A stretch of DNA of 64,000 nt from positions 152,029 through 216,028 of the forward strand of contig JAFEEG010000022.1 in assembly GCA_018241225.1 (NCBI GenBank), written 5' to 3'. Shown here one piece after another: positions 1 to 7,694 of the stretch (the first letter of the stretch is position 1; each line of letters starts with the position of its first letter). The notes below the pieces were generated by a model. The model worked only from the letters and a program-made list of their open reading frames with translations. It made no database searches and was not told where the DNA came from. The stretch comes from Pseudomonadota bacterium (lineage in GTDB: Bacteria; Pseudomonadota; Gammaproteobacteria; Burkholderiales; Burkholderiaceae_C). The translations under genes and the position numbers were made by a program.

Positions 1-82
1 GTGCGGTGTATTCGATGTGCACCAGGTACAGCGCGGAGCCGATCACCGCGATCAGCAAGAGCAGGTTCAGGCGGGTCAGCAC
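1..82 (-). CDS. ftsL: Cell division protein FtsL, N-terminal part (cut by window edge)
   Basis: Only the first 27 codons lie in the window. The peptide starts VLTRLNLLLLIAV and continues as one hydrophobic helix ending near YLVHIEYTA. That is the short cytoplasmic tail plus single membrane span expected of FtsL, which joins FtsB and FtsQ in the divisome and stabilises the septal synthase. The GTG at 82 is chosen because a GGGGGGTGG purine run sits just upstream. An ATG at 129 overlaps the rsmH stop but is in another frame and hits a stop after 17 codons. Its position directly after rsmH is the standard dcw order. The identification rests on context plus one membrane segment. Confidence 0.75.
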   Translation of the reverse strand, partial: MLTRLNLLLLIAVIGSALYLVHIEYTA

Positions 83-125
83 GTGCCACCCCCCGAAACC
101 GTCTTGGTGAAAGCGCGGACCAGGC

Positions 126-1046
126 TCATGCAGGCGCCCCCGTACGTTCGGCCACGCGCAGGATGGCGCTGCGCGCGCGCGGGTTGGCCTGCACCTCGGC
201 CTCGCTGGGCTTGATGCGGCCGATGGAACGCAGCTTCATTTCAGGGGCCTGCGCAAAAGGCGCACGGCGATCGAACACCTCGCGCGAATGCTTGGCGATG
301 AATTGCTTGACGATGCGGTCTTCCAGCGAATGGAAGCTGATCACCGCAAGGCGCCCCTGGGGTTTGAGCACGGAAAGACTCGCCTCTAGCGCCTGTTGCA
401 GCTCTTCAAGCTCGGCGTTGATGAAAATCCGAAGAGCCTGAAATGTGCGCGTTGCAGGGTTCTGGCCCGGCTCGCGGGTTTTGACCGCGCCAGCCACGAG
501 CTCGGCCAGCTCGGCGGTGGTTGAAACTGGGCCCCGTTCTTGTCGGCGAGCAGCAATCGCCTTTGCAATCTGAACAGCAAACCGTTCTTCGCCATAGTCA
601 CGGATGACCTCTGCTATTTGTTGAGGTTCGGCCGTTGCCAGCCAATCGGCCACGCTCTCCCCGCGCGATGTGTCCATGCGCATGTCGAGGGGGCCGTCGA
701 AACGAAAAGAAAAACCCCGTGCGGGGTTGTCGATCTGGGGAGAGCTGATGCCAAGGTCCATCAGAAGGCCACCGACACTGGCCGGCGCCAACTCCCCCAG
801 ATGTCTGAAGCCCTGGTGCCGGATGGAAAAACGCGCATCCTCGATGCGCGCTGCTTCGGCCACCGCTTCCGCATCCTTGTCGTACGCGATGAGCCGCCCC
901 TCGGGCGCCAACTGCTCCAGGATGGCGCGGGAGTGCCCGCCGCGCCCGAAGGTCGCGTCGACAAAAGTGTCGCGCGAGCCCTGCGCCTGCAGGGCATCGA
1001 CCGCCTCTGCCAGGAGCACGGTGGTGTGGGTCCATGGGGTGTCCAA
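126..1046 (-). CDS. rsmH: 16S rRNA (cytosine(1402)-N(4))-methyltransferase RsmH
   Basis: RsmH (MraW) uses S-adenosylmethionine to methylate N4 of C1402 in the ribosomal P site. The 306-residue protein opens [15 protein letters not shown] and has the SAM-binding loop [15 protein letters not shown], then [10 protein letters not shown] and the C-terminal [13 protein letters not shown] block, all RsmH signatures. The start is TTG at 1046: it gives the usual [13 protein letters not shown]-terminus, lies 17 nt after the mraZ stop, and has AGAG upstream. The frame stays open to 1295, but that extension is the mraZ gene read in another frame. It is co-transcribed with mraZ and ftsL. The family call is certain; the non-ATG start is inferred from alignment memory. 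Confidence 0.95.
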   Translation of the reverse strand: MDTPWTHTTVLLAEAVDALQAQGSRDTFVDATFGRGGHSRAILEQLAPEGRLIAYDKDAEAVAEAARIEDARFSIRHQGFRHLGELAPASVGGLLMDLGISSPQIDNPARGFSFRFDGPLDMRMDTSRGESVADWLATAEPQQIAEVIRDYGEERFAVQIAKAIAARRQERGPVSTTAELAELVAGAVKTREPGQNPATRTFQALRIFINAELEELQQALEASLSVLKPQGRLAVISFHSLEDRIVKQFIAKHSREVFDRRAPFAQAPEMKLRSIGRIKPSEAEVQANPRARSAILRVAERTGAPA

Positions 1047-1063
1047 CGCCAGCTCTCTTGTCT

Positions 1064-1495
1064 TCAGAAGGCCAGGTCCTGGAGGGACTCGCTCGCCAGG
1101 CCGGCCGCCAGGGCTTCGGCCTCCTTCGCGTCGTGCGTGGCCTTGTCCCACAGCTCGAAGTGGCTGCCCATGCCCAGCATGAGCGTCTCGCGCGAGATGC
1201 CGGCCGCAGCCCGCAATTCGGGAGAAATGAGGATACGACCGGTGGAATCCATCTCCACGTCCATGGCATTGCCCAGGAACAGGCGCTTGAGCCACTGGTC
1301 CTTCAGGGGCATGGCGGCAATGCGTTCGCGGAACTGCTCCCAGGCCGGGCGCGGGAAAATCATCAGGCAGCCGTGCGGATGGCGCGTGACCGTGAGTTGG
1401 CCGGCGGCGGTGGCGGTCAGCACGTCACGATGCCGGGTCGGCACCGATAGCCGCCCCTTGGCATCCAGACTCAGCGATGAAGCGCCTTGAAACAC
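1064..1495 (-). CDS. mraZ: Transcriptional regulator MraZ
   Basis: MraZ is the first gene of the dcw cluster and a DNA-binding repressor of its own promoter, built from two AbrB-like (SpoVT) repeats. The 143-residue product begins [14 protein letters not shown]; the second repeat carries [14 protein letters not shown] and [12 protein letters not shown], with the typical [10 protein letters not shown] near the end. The GTG at 1495 is taken as start because MraZ proteins begin at this phenylalanine; the upstream in-frame ATG at 1564 would add 23 unrelated residues and lies inside the operator repeats. Five phased repeats and a promoter lie directly upstream. Length and order before rsmH match the family. 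Confidence 0.95.
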   Translation of the reverse strand: MFQGASSLSLDAKGRLSVPTRHRDVLTATAAGQLTVTRHPHGCLMIFPRPAWEQFRERIAAMPLKDQWLKRLFLGNAMDVEMDSTGRILISPELRAAAGISRETLMLGMGSHFELWDKATHDAKEAEALAAGLASESLQDLAF

Positions 1496-1541
1496 GACCG
1501 ACGAAACCCTGTGATGACTGCCGGAATGGCCCCGGATTGGG

Positions 1542-1610
1542 CACTTGCCGACACTTTTTCCCACTTAAATGCACTTTTTTGCACTGTAGCAGGAAACGCC
1601 TACCGCGCAA
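1542..1610 (-). promoter_or_regulatory. mraZ promoter with five 10-bp-phased MraZ-box-like repeats
   Basis: On the plus strand CACTT occurs at 1542, 1552, 1562 and 1572, and CACTG at 1582: five units exactly 10 bp apart. Read on the mraZ strand they are AAGTG and CAGTG, and one unit continues as AAGTGGG. A possible sigma-70 promoter overlaps them: -35 TTGCGC (1605-1610) and -10 TACAGT (1583-1588) with a 16-bp spacer, so the outermost repeat lies inside the -10. MraZ in other bacteria binds TGGG-type repeats at 10-bp spacing ahead of its own gene, so autorepression is the likely role. The repeat pattern is seen directly; binding is inferred. Confidence 0.8.
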
Positions 1611-1804
1611 CGGGGGTGAGCTGTATTTTTTGTAATGGAATCAACGACTTAGCAGCGTTTCCCACAGTCATATCGATGTGGAAAAGTTGTTTAAAAGTAA
1701 GCACTTAGCAAAGGCATTGCATGTGCTTTATGAGACATGCGCACGCCGGACGGCATCGGCCGTCGCGCGCAGGGAGGTGAAAACTACCTGCACCAAACGC
1801 GCAA
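1611..1804. other. Intergenic stretch with no recognised element
   Basis: This is part of the 382-bp gap between hslU and mraZ, between the mraZ promoter and the hslU terminator. It is noticeably AT-richer than its neighbours around 1625-1735 and contains TTTTCCACA-like and TGTGGG-like words, but no open frame with a ribosome site, no further phased repeats and no hairpin that I can support. Confidence 0.5.
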
Positions 1805-1805
1805 A

Positions 1806-1833
1806 AAGCACGCGGCGCCTCGAGGGCGCCGCG
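1806..1833 (-). terminator. Rho-independent terminator after hslU
   Basis: CGCGGCGC (1811-1818) and GCGCCGCG (1826-1833) form a strong stem with a short loop. On the minus strand it is followed by TGCTTTTTGC, a short T-run at 1803-1808. It lies about 45 nt past the hslU stop, the right place to end the hslVU transcript. Confidence 0.75.
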
Positions 1834-1877
1834 CAATGGGGAACATCAGATTTTCAGGCCGCCGGGGCGGCGCGTTG

Positions 1878-3206
1878 TCACAAGATGAAGCGCGACAGGT
1901 CTTCGTCGTGGCTCAAGGCCTTGAGCCGGTCGTCGACGTAGGCCGCATCGATGCGGATGGTCTGGCCGGCGAAGCGGGTGGCGTCGAAGCTGGCTTCGTC
2001 GAGCAGCCGCTCCATCACGGTCGACAGGCGCCGCGCGCCGATGTTCTCGGTGCGCTCGTTCACCTCGAAGGCGATGCTGGCCAGCCGGGTGATGCCCTCG
2101 GGCGTGAACTCGAGCGTGACGCCTTCGGTGGCCAGCAACGCCTGGTACTGCTTGACCAGCGAGGCGCGCGTCTGGGTGAGGATGCTCTCGAAGTCCGCCA
2201 CCGACAGCGACTGCAATTCGACACGAATCGGAAAGCGCCCCTGCAGTTCGGGAATCAGGTCGCTGGGCTTGCTCAGGTGGAAGGCGCCGCTGGCCACGAA
2301 CAGGATGTGGTCGGTGCGCACGGGGCCGTACTTGGTGCTGACCGATGTGCCTTCCACCAGCGGCAGCAGGTCGCGCTGCACGCCCTGGCGCGACACGTCG
2401 GAGCCCTGGGTGTCGCTGCGGGTGGCCACCTTGTCGATCTCGTCGATGAAGACGATGCCGTTCTGCTCGGCGTTGGAAATGGCCTGGGTGCGGATCTCGT
2501 CCTCGTTGACCAGCTTGGCCGCCTCTTCCTCGATCAAAAGGCCCATGGCCTCGCCGATCTTGAGCTTGCGTGTCTTGCGCTTGGTCTGGCCGAGCTGGCC
2601 GAACATGCCGCGCAGCTGCTCGGCCATTTCCTCCATGCCGGCCGGGCCCATGATTTCGAGCGGGGCCCGCGCCTCGGCCAGGTCGATCTCGATCTCCTTG
2701 TCGTCCAGCTGATTCTCACGCAGCTTCTTGCGAAAGGCCTGGCGGGTGGCGTTGCTGGTGTCGCCCGTGGCCGACGTGCCGTCGGCGGCGCGCGCCTGCG
2801 GCAGCAGCACGTCGAGGATGCGTTCCTCGGCGGCGTCCTCGGCGCGCATGCGCACCTTGGCGCTTTCGGCTTCGCGGGTCTGCTTCACGGCCACTTCGGC
2901 CAGGTCGCGGATGATGGAGTCGACGTCCTTGCCCACATAGCCCACCTCGGTGAACTTGGTGGCCTCCACCTTGATGAAGGGTGCATCGGCCAGGCGCGCC
3001 AGGCGCCGCGCGATCTCGGTCTTGCCCACGCCGGTGGGGCCGATCATGAGGATGTTCTTGGGCGTGATCTCGGCACGCAGCTTGGGGTCCACCTGCTGGC
3101 GGCGCCAGCGGTTGCGCAGCGCGATGGCAACGGCGCGTTTGGCGTCGAACTGGCCGACGATGTGGTTGTCGAGTTCGGAGACGATCTCCTGGGGCGTCAT
3201 CGTCAT
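1878..3206 (-). CDS. hslU: ATP-dependent protease ATPase subunit HslU
   Basis: HslU (ClpY) is the AAA+ unfoldase ring that feeds proteins into the HslV peptidase in the cytoplasm. The 442-residue protein has the N-terminal [16 protein letters not shown] motif, Walker A GPTGVGKT at 56-63, Walker [10 protein letters not shown], a large insertion (I) domain after about residue 110 and the sensor region [20 protein letters not shown]. It ends [11 protein letters not shown]; the extreme C-terminus of HslU is known to insert into HslV. The gene follows hslV by 81 bp. No residue looks altered, and length matches the family. Confidence 0.98.
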   Translation of the reverse strand: MTMTPQEIVSELDNHIVGQFDAKRAVAIALRNRWRRQQVDPKLRAEITPKNILMIGPTGVGKTEIARRLARLADAPFIKVEATKFTEVGYVGKDVDSIIRDLAEVAVKQTREAESAKVRMRAEDAAEERILDVLLPQARAADGTSATGDTSNATRQAFRKKLRENQLDDKEIEIDLAEARAPLEIMGPAGMEEMAEQLRGMFGQLGQTKRKTRKLKIGEAMGLLIEEEAAKLVNEDEIRTQAISNAEQNGIVFIDEIDKVATRSDTQGSDVSRQGVQRDLLPLVEGTSVSTKYGPVRTDHILFVASGAFHLSKPSDLIPELQGRFPIRVELQSLSVADFESILTQTRASLVKQYQALLATEGVTLEFTPEGITRLASIAFEVNERTENIGARRLSTVMERLLDEASFDATRFAGQTIRIDAAYVDDRLKALSHDEDLSRFIL

Positions 3207-3287
3207 GTCAACGCCCGCCCGGCCGCTCGCAGGGCGTTGAGTGCCCCGTCGGGGGGCAGCGATACACGGCAGTGATGAGCGTGGGGG

Positions 3288-3833
3288 TCATAGAACTTCG
3301 ATGGTGTGATTCATGTTGGTGTAGATGCACAGCTCGCCGGCAATGGCCAGCGACTTGCGCACGATCTCCTCGGCCGACAGCTGCGTGTTCTCGAGCAGCG
3401 CCTTGGCAGCCGACTGGGCGTACACGCCGCCCGAGCCGATGGCCACGATGCCCTGTTCGGGCTCGAGCACGTCGCCGTTGCCGGTGATGATGAGCGACAC
3501 GTTGGCATCGGCCACCGCCAGCATGGCCTCCAGGCGGCGCAGCACGCGGTCGGTGCGCCAGTCCTTGGTCAGCTCGATGGCTGCGCGCGCCAGTTGGCCC
3601 TGGTGCTTTTCCAGCTTGCCCTCGAAGCGCTCGAACAGCGTGAAGGCATCGGCCGTGGCGCCCGCAAAGCCAGCCAGCACCTTGCCGTTGTACAGGCGCC
3701 GCACCTTGCGTGCCGTGCCCTTGATGACGACATTGCCCAGCGTGACTTGGCCGTCGCCGCCGATGGCGACCTGGTCGCCGTTGGGCGTCTTGCGCCGCAC
3801 GCTGACGATGGTGGTTCCGTGAAATTGTTCCAT
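3288..3833 (-). CDS. hslV: ATP-dependent protease subunit HslV
   Basis: HslV (ClpQ) is the proteasome-like threonine peptidase of the HslUV complex. In the 181-residue precursor MEQFHG precedes TTIVSVRRK, so processing would expose Thr7 as the N-terminal nucleophile. [16 protein letters not shown], with a conserved lysine, and the glycine-rich [19 protein letters not shown] segment follow. Length and order (hslV before hslU) match other proteobacteria. A heat-shock promoter would be expected in the 57-bp gap to the upstream STAS-like gene, but I could not identify one with confidence. Confidence 0.98.
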   Translation of the reverse strand: MEQFHGTTIVSVRRKTPNGDQVAIGGDGQVTLGNVVIKGTARKVRRLYNGKVLAGFAGATADAFTLFERFEGKLEKHQGQLARAAIELTKDWRTDRVLRRLEAMLAVADANVSLIITGNGDVLEPEQGIVAIGSGGVYAQSAAKALLENTQLSAEEIVRKSLAIAGELCIYTNMNHTIEVL

Positions 3834-3890
3834 CGGAACAATTTGGGGGCGGTCAGGCAGAAATGCAAGACCGCTTGCGCCAACTTACGC

Positions 3891-5456
3891 CTAGTTGCTG
3901 CGAATGCTGACGCTGGCGTGGTCGGTGATGCCCACCACGTGGAAGAAGGTGGCCACCAGGCGATGCATGTCGACGAATTCGATTCGGCGCCCCTGCTCCT
4001 CGTGACCCGCCACCCAGTCGATGATGGCGCGAGCACCTTCCAGGTCCACCCGCACAAGCGCGGCACAGGAAACGATGGGCATCAGGGCGTGCATCAGCTG
4101 CGCGTCGAGCCGTTGCAGCATCGGCTTGCAGTCCCCGCCCAGGTTGCCGACCAGGGCGGCACCGCCCGAGTCCGCAGGGTAGTCGGGCACCGGCGGGGCG
4201 GCCTGGTCCAGGCACTCGTAACTGCCGCGCGGATCGCTCCAGGACGCCGGTGAGACCTCGAAGGTGATGCAGTAGTTGAGCGACGCCAGCTCATAGCTGT
4301 CGGGCTCGTGCACCGTACGCAGCACCGCCATGCGCAGCTGCCACCAGACCACGTCGATGCTCTTGTCGCCGGTAGGCGCGGCCTGTTCCAGCACATCCAG
4401 CAGCTGGCCGGCGCCGGTAAAGCGCAACTGCACCGGCGAATCGGCCCAGTGATTGAACAACGCACGCAAGGGGGCCGCGGCGTCGTGATCGATGGTCTTG
4501 AGGTTGCGCCAGTCCATGTGCCACACGGGACCGGCCGCGGCCAGCGAGCGGGTGAGTTCGGCCAGCCCTTCGCGGGTCAGCAGCGCGGGGCAGGTCCAGT
4601 CGGGGCGGCGCTGCTCCGGCGCCGCGCTGGCCTCTTGCGCCGGCATGGCGTCGAAGCCCGCCTGGGCGTCACGCGCCAGACTGCGCAGCGACACCCATTC
4701 CGGGCCAGGCCGCTTGAGGCGCTGCGCGTAGCGCGTGCTCGCGGCGCCGAATTTTTCGCCATCGCCCGTGGCACGGTAGAAGTCGAGCAGGGCCCGCCAG
4801 ACCTCTGCATGCTCGGCATGCGGGCTGTCTGGCGCCGTCATCTGCAAGAGCACCGCTTCGGCACCGGCATCGTCGCTCTGGGCAAACCGGATGGCCGCGT
4901 CTTCCAGGCTGGCGGGAACAGCCCCTTCGCGCGACGCCATGATGCCGGCAGCACCTTGCGGCGTGGAAGGAGATACGCCGGGCTCGGTGTCGGCATAGGC
5001 CCGGGCACGATGGTCTTCCTGGGCCTGCGGTCCGGCTGGCACCTGGCCTGGCGCAGCAGGCGCGGTGGCGGAGCCGGGCCCCTCGGCGCCCTGGCCGCGG
5101 CCCTTCCACCACTGCTGCGACATCTGCTCTTCGATCTCGTCGATCTTCTTGAGCGTGAGCGCCCGACCCTCGGACTTGCCCGTGGTGCTGAGGTTGAAGG
5201 AGGAAATGGCGGCGGCGCCATCAGCCGTACCGCCGGCTGCTTCGCGCTGGCGCAGCTTACGCAGCATGTCGAACTCGCGACGGCGCACGAAATCGTTGCG
5301 CTGGCGCCGCTCGATCATCTCCTTGAGCATCTCGCGGCTGTAGCCGTTGTCCGCCGGGACGGACTCCTGGGTGTCCAGCTCGGACCAGTCCTTGAGCGGA
5401 TTGCGGACGAACTTCGCCACCTTGGACAGGAGGCGACCGGTATCTTCCTTGCCCAT
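3891..5456 (-). CDS. STAS-like domain protein of unknown function
   Basis: This 521-residue protein is not one I can name beyond its fold. Residues 1-95 are charged and basic (starting MGKEDTGRLLSKVAKFVRN) with a likely coiled coil rich in Arg/Glu around 40-75. Residues 110-190 are Ala/Pro/Gly-rich and probably disordered. The C-terminal half contains WHMDWRNLKTIDHDAA followed by LRALFNHW and GAGQLLDVLEQAA, which resembles the STAS pattern of a hydrophobic strand, an Asp-rich turn and helices. STAS domains bind partner proteins or nucleotides. There is no signal peptide or membrane span. It lies 47 bp after dksA and 57 bp before hslV, so co-transcription is possible. Confidence 0.55.
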   Translation of the reverse strand: MGKEDTGRLLSKVAKFVRNPLKDWSELDTQESVPADNGYSREMLKEMIERRQRNDFVRRREFDMLRKLRQREAAGGTADGAAAISSFNLSTTGKSEGRALTLKKIDEIEEQMSQQWWKGRGQGAEGPGSATAPAAPGQVPAGPQAQEDHRARAYADTEPGVSPSTPQGAAGIMASREGAVPASLEDAAIRFAQSDDAGAEAVLLQMTAPDSPHAEHAEVWRALLDFYRATGDGEKFGAASTRYAQRLKRPGPEWVSLRSLARDAQAGFDAMPAQEASAAPEQRRPDWTCPALLTREGLAELTRSLAAAGPVWHMDWRNLKTIDHDAAAPLRALFNHWADSPVQLRFTGAGQLLDVLEQAAPTGDKSIDVVWWQLRMAVLRTVHEPDSYELASLNYCITFEVSPASWSDPRGSYECLDQAAPPVPDYPADSGGAALVGNLGGDCKPMLQRLDAQLMHALMPIVSCAALVRVDLEGARAIIDWVAGHEEQGRRIEFVDMHRLVATFFHVVGITDHASVSIRSN

Positions 5457-5503
5457 GGCCTCAGCTCAACGCCTGCTCGCGTACGAAGGAGCGCAAGGGG
5501 ATC

Positions 5504-6277
5504 TCAATCCCCGAACATCTTCTGCTTGAGCTCGCGGCGCTGCTGCGCTTCCAGCGACAGGGTGGCGGTGGGACGCGCCAGCAGGCGGCCCACGCCGATG
5601 GGTTCACCGGTTTCGTCGCAGTAACCGTAGTCGCCGGCGTCGATGCGCTGGATGGACTGCTCGATCTTCTTGAGCAGCTTGCGCTCGCGATCGCGCGTGC
5701 GCAGTTCCAGGGCGTGTTCTTCCTCAATGGTGGCGCGGTCGGCCGGATCGGGCACCACAACGGTGTCTTCGCGCAGGTGCTCGGTGGTCTCGCCGGCGTT
5801 GTCGAGGATGCCGCGTTTGAGCTGAACGAGCTTGTGGCGGAAGAAGGCCATCTGCTTGTCGTTCATGTATTCGGAGTCGGGCATGGCGATGACCTCGTCA
5901 TCGCTGAGCTCCTCGGCCGATTTGGTCTTCCAGTTGTTGGCGAGCTTCGGGTCTTTCTTGATCGAGAGCGGCGGGGGGACGAGGACGGTGGACATGGTCT
6001 GCGTAAAACTGGACTTGGCGGCCGTGGAGGCCACCGCGGGGGGCATGGAAGGGACTGTCAGTGACGACAGCCTCGCCGAAACTCGGGTGCTGCGCACCGG
6101 CATGGCCGGGTCGGGCGCGGGGACGCTCGCCTTGGGGGCAGGTGCCGGTTCCGCGACCTTGGCAGGGCTCTTGGCAGCCGTCGCCTTCTTTGCCGCAGGC
6201 GCAGGCTGCTTGGTGGCCGGGGTCTTCTTGACGTCCGGCTTGGCAGCAGGCTTGGCCTTGGCGACGGCTTTGTTCAC
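5504..6277 (-). CDS. dksA: RNA polymerase-binding transcription factor DksA, long single-cysteine form
   Basis: DksA binds the RNA polymerase secondary channel and, with ppGpp, mediates the stringent response. The 257-residue product is much longer than E. coli DksA (151): about 115 N-terminal residues are Lys/Ala/Pro repeats of histone-tail character. The core has the coiled-coil tip DPADRAT, the LELRTRDRERKLLKKIE block and the C-terminal motif. Of the four zinc cysteines only Cys220 remains; the equivalents of the others are Thr223, Ser241 and Ala244, so the finger is probably zinc-independent. The GTG at 6277 is chosen because AAAGGAG lies 9 nt upstream; in-frame ATG codons farther out lack a ribosome site. 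Confidence 0.93.
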   Translation of the reverse strand: MNKAVAKAKPAAKPDVKKTPATKQPAPAAKKATAAKSPAKVAEPAPAPKASVPAPDPAMPVRSTRVSARLSSLTVPSMPPAVASTAAKSSFTQTMSTVLVPPPLSIKKDPKLANNWKTKSAEELSDDEVIAMPDSEYMNDKQMAFFRHKLVQLKRGILDNAGETTEHLREDTVVVPDPADRATIEEEHALELRTRDRERKLLKKIEQSIQRIDAGDYGYCDETGEPIGVGRLLARPTATLSLEAQQRRELKQKMFGD

Positions 6278-6554
6278 GGTGAGAGGCTCCTTTGTTGGAC
6301 TCGAAATGCGCTTGCTCCACTGGCGGGCAACCCACCCGTGGATTCCGCAACGCTTTGAGGCAACTGCAGACCCCACGTTTATAGGGGCTCACCGGTAGCA
6401 ATCGGTGGGGTTATACCCCCGATTGCGGGCCGCGAACGCGCCTTCGTGTATGCCGGAAGTCACACTAGGCCTCAATAGGCACAGTATGTGACCTCCAAAC
6501 GGGGCGCGATTGTATAGAGAACTGGAGCGCCAGCCCGCCGGATTCAGCGCTGGT
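6278..6554 (-). promoter_or_regulatory. dksA upstream region with possible promoter
   Basis: This 277-bp gap separates the COG0523 GTPase gene from dksA. On the minus strand TATACA (6511-6516) could be a -10 and is followed by AATCGCGCCCC, a GC-rich discriminator of the kind found at ppGpp/DksA-inhibited promoters; no good -35 is visible. GTCACA (6460-6465) and TGTGAC (6487-6492) form a widely spaced inverted repeat, and GGGGTTATACCCC (6407-6419) is a near-palindrome. No open frame is supported here. Confidence 0.35.
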
Positions 6555-7610
6555 TTACACCAAGCACTGTTCCAGGCCCTGTTCCAGGATGTCGCGCGGC
6601 AGGTCGATGCCGATAAAGACCATGCGACTCTGGCGCGATTCGCCCTCGGCCCAGGCCGGGCCCAGGTCGCTGCCCATGAGCTGGTGCACGCCCTGGAAGA
6701 TCACCTTGCGCTCAGTGCCCTGCATGTTCAGCACGCCCTTGTAGCGCAGCATGCGCGGGCCGTAGATGTTGACGATGGCGCCCAGGAAGTCTTCCAGGCG
6801 CGCCGGGTCGAACGGGCGGTCGGCCTTGTAGACAAAGCTCTTGACGTCGTCGTCCACGTGGTGATGGTGGCCATGACCTTCGTGGGCGTGCGAGGGGTGG
6901 TCGCAGTGCTCGCCGTGCTCGTGGTCATGGTCGTGATGGTGGTCGTGCTCGTCTTCCTTGAGGAAGTCGGGGTCGATGTCGAGCTTGGAGTTGAGGTTGA
7001 AGCCACGCAGGTCGAACACCTGCGACAGCGGCACCTCGCCGAAGTGCACCTTCTGCACCGGCGCGCGCGGGTTCATGTGCTTGACGCGGTGGATCAGGGC
7101 TTCGGCCTCCTGCTCGCTGACCAGGTCGGTTTTGCTTACGAAGAGCTGGTCGGCAAAGCCAATCTGGCGGCGCGCCTCCTGGCGGTCGTTGAGCTGCTGG
7201 GCTGCGTGCTTGGCGTCCACCAGGGTCAGGATGGAGTCAAGCAGGTAGGTCTCGGCGATCTCGTCGTCCATGAAGAAGGTCTGGGCGACGGGGCCGGGAT
7301 CGGCCAGGCCGGTGGTCTCGATCACCACGCGCTCGAAGTCGAGCAGGCCCTTGCGCTTCTTGGCGGCCAGCAGCTGCAGCGTCTCGCGCAGGTCTTCGCG
7401 GATGGTGCAGCAGATGCAGCCGTTGCTCATCTGGATGATCTGCTCCTTGGACTCGGTCACCAGGATGTCGCTGTCGATGTTCTCTTCGCCGAATTCGTTC
7501 TCGATGACGGCGATCTTCTGGCCGTGGGCCTCGGTCAGCACCCGCTTGAGCAGCGTCGTCTTGCCCGAGCCTAGAAAGCCGGTGAGGATGGTGGCGGGGA
7601 TGAGGGCCAT
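6555..7610 (-). CDS. CobW/COG0523-family GTPase, putative zinc metallochaperone
   Basis: Members of this G3E GTPase family deliver metal ions to client enzymes using GTP. The 351-residue protein has Walker A GFLGSGKTTL (11-20), the metal-binding CxCC motif in NGCICCTI (Cys65, Cys67, Cys68), ETTGLADP as the Walker B/switch region and SKTDLV as the guanine-specificity motif. Residues 221-251 contain 16 histidines in 31 positions, a strong metal-binding loop. The C-terminal CobW domain follows. The features fit the zinc-handling YjiA/ZigA/ZNG1 type rather than cobalamin CobW, since no cobalamin genes are nearby. No Zur box is evident in the 84 bp upstream. The substrate metal is inferred. Confidence 0.88.
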   Translation of the reverse strand: MALIPATILTGFLGSGKTTLLKRVLTEAHGQKIAVIENEFGEENIDSDILVTESKEQIIQMSNGCICCTIREDLRETLQLLAAKKRKGLLDFERVVIETTGLADPGPVAQTFFMDDEIAETYLLDSILTLVDAKHAAQQLNDRQEARRQIGFADQLFVSKTDLVSEQEAEALIHRVKHMNPRAPVQKVHFGEVPLSQVFDLRGFNLNSKLDIDPDFLKEDEHDHHHDHDHEHGEHCDHPSHAHEGHGHHHHVDDDVKSFVYKADRPFDPARLEDFLGAIVNIYGPRMLRYKGVLNMQGTERKVIFQGVHQLMGSDLGPAWAEGESRQSRMVFIGIDLPRDILEQGLEQCLV

Positions 7611-7665
7611 GGGGTGCTCCGGGGTCCGATTGCGAATAAGAAAAGGCGAACAGGAAAGTTTAGCC

Positions 7666-7684
7666 AGCGGGCCATGGGCCCGCT
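7666..7684 (-). terminator. Hairpin after rlmI, possible terminator
   Basis: AGCGGGCC and GGCCCGCT form a perfect 8-bp stem with a 3-nt loop, starting 10 nt past the rlmI stop. The tail on the minus strand is GGCTAAACTTTCC, only weakly T-rich, so termination may be partial. Confidence 0.5.
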
Positions 7685-7694
7685 GCCGCAGGGT

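Noticed and set aside
1625-1735. Possible DnaA boxes or origin in the AT-richer gap before hslU
   Set aside because: Only loose TTTTCCACA-like words are present, with no cluster and no dnaA, dnaN or gyrB near.
1737-3275. 512-codon open frame on the plus strand opposite hslU
   Set aside because: It is antisense to hslU and hslV, rich in Gly/His/Ala/Arg from high-GC third positions, and has no ribosome site or recognisable motif.
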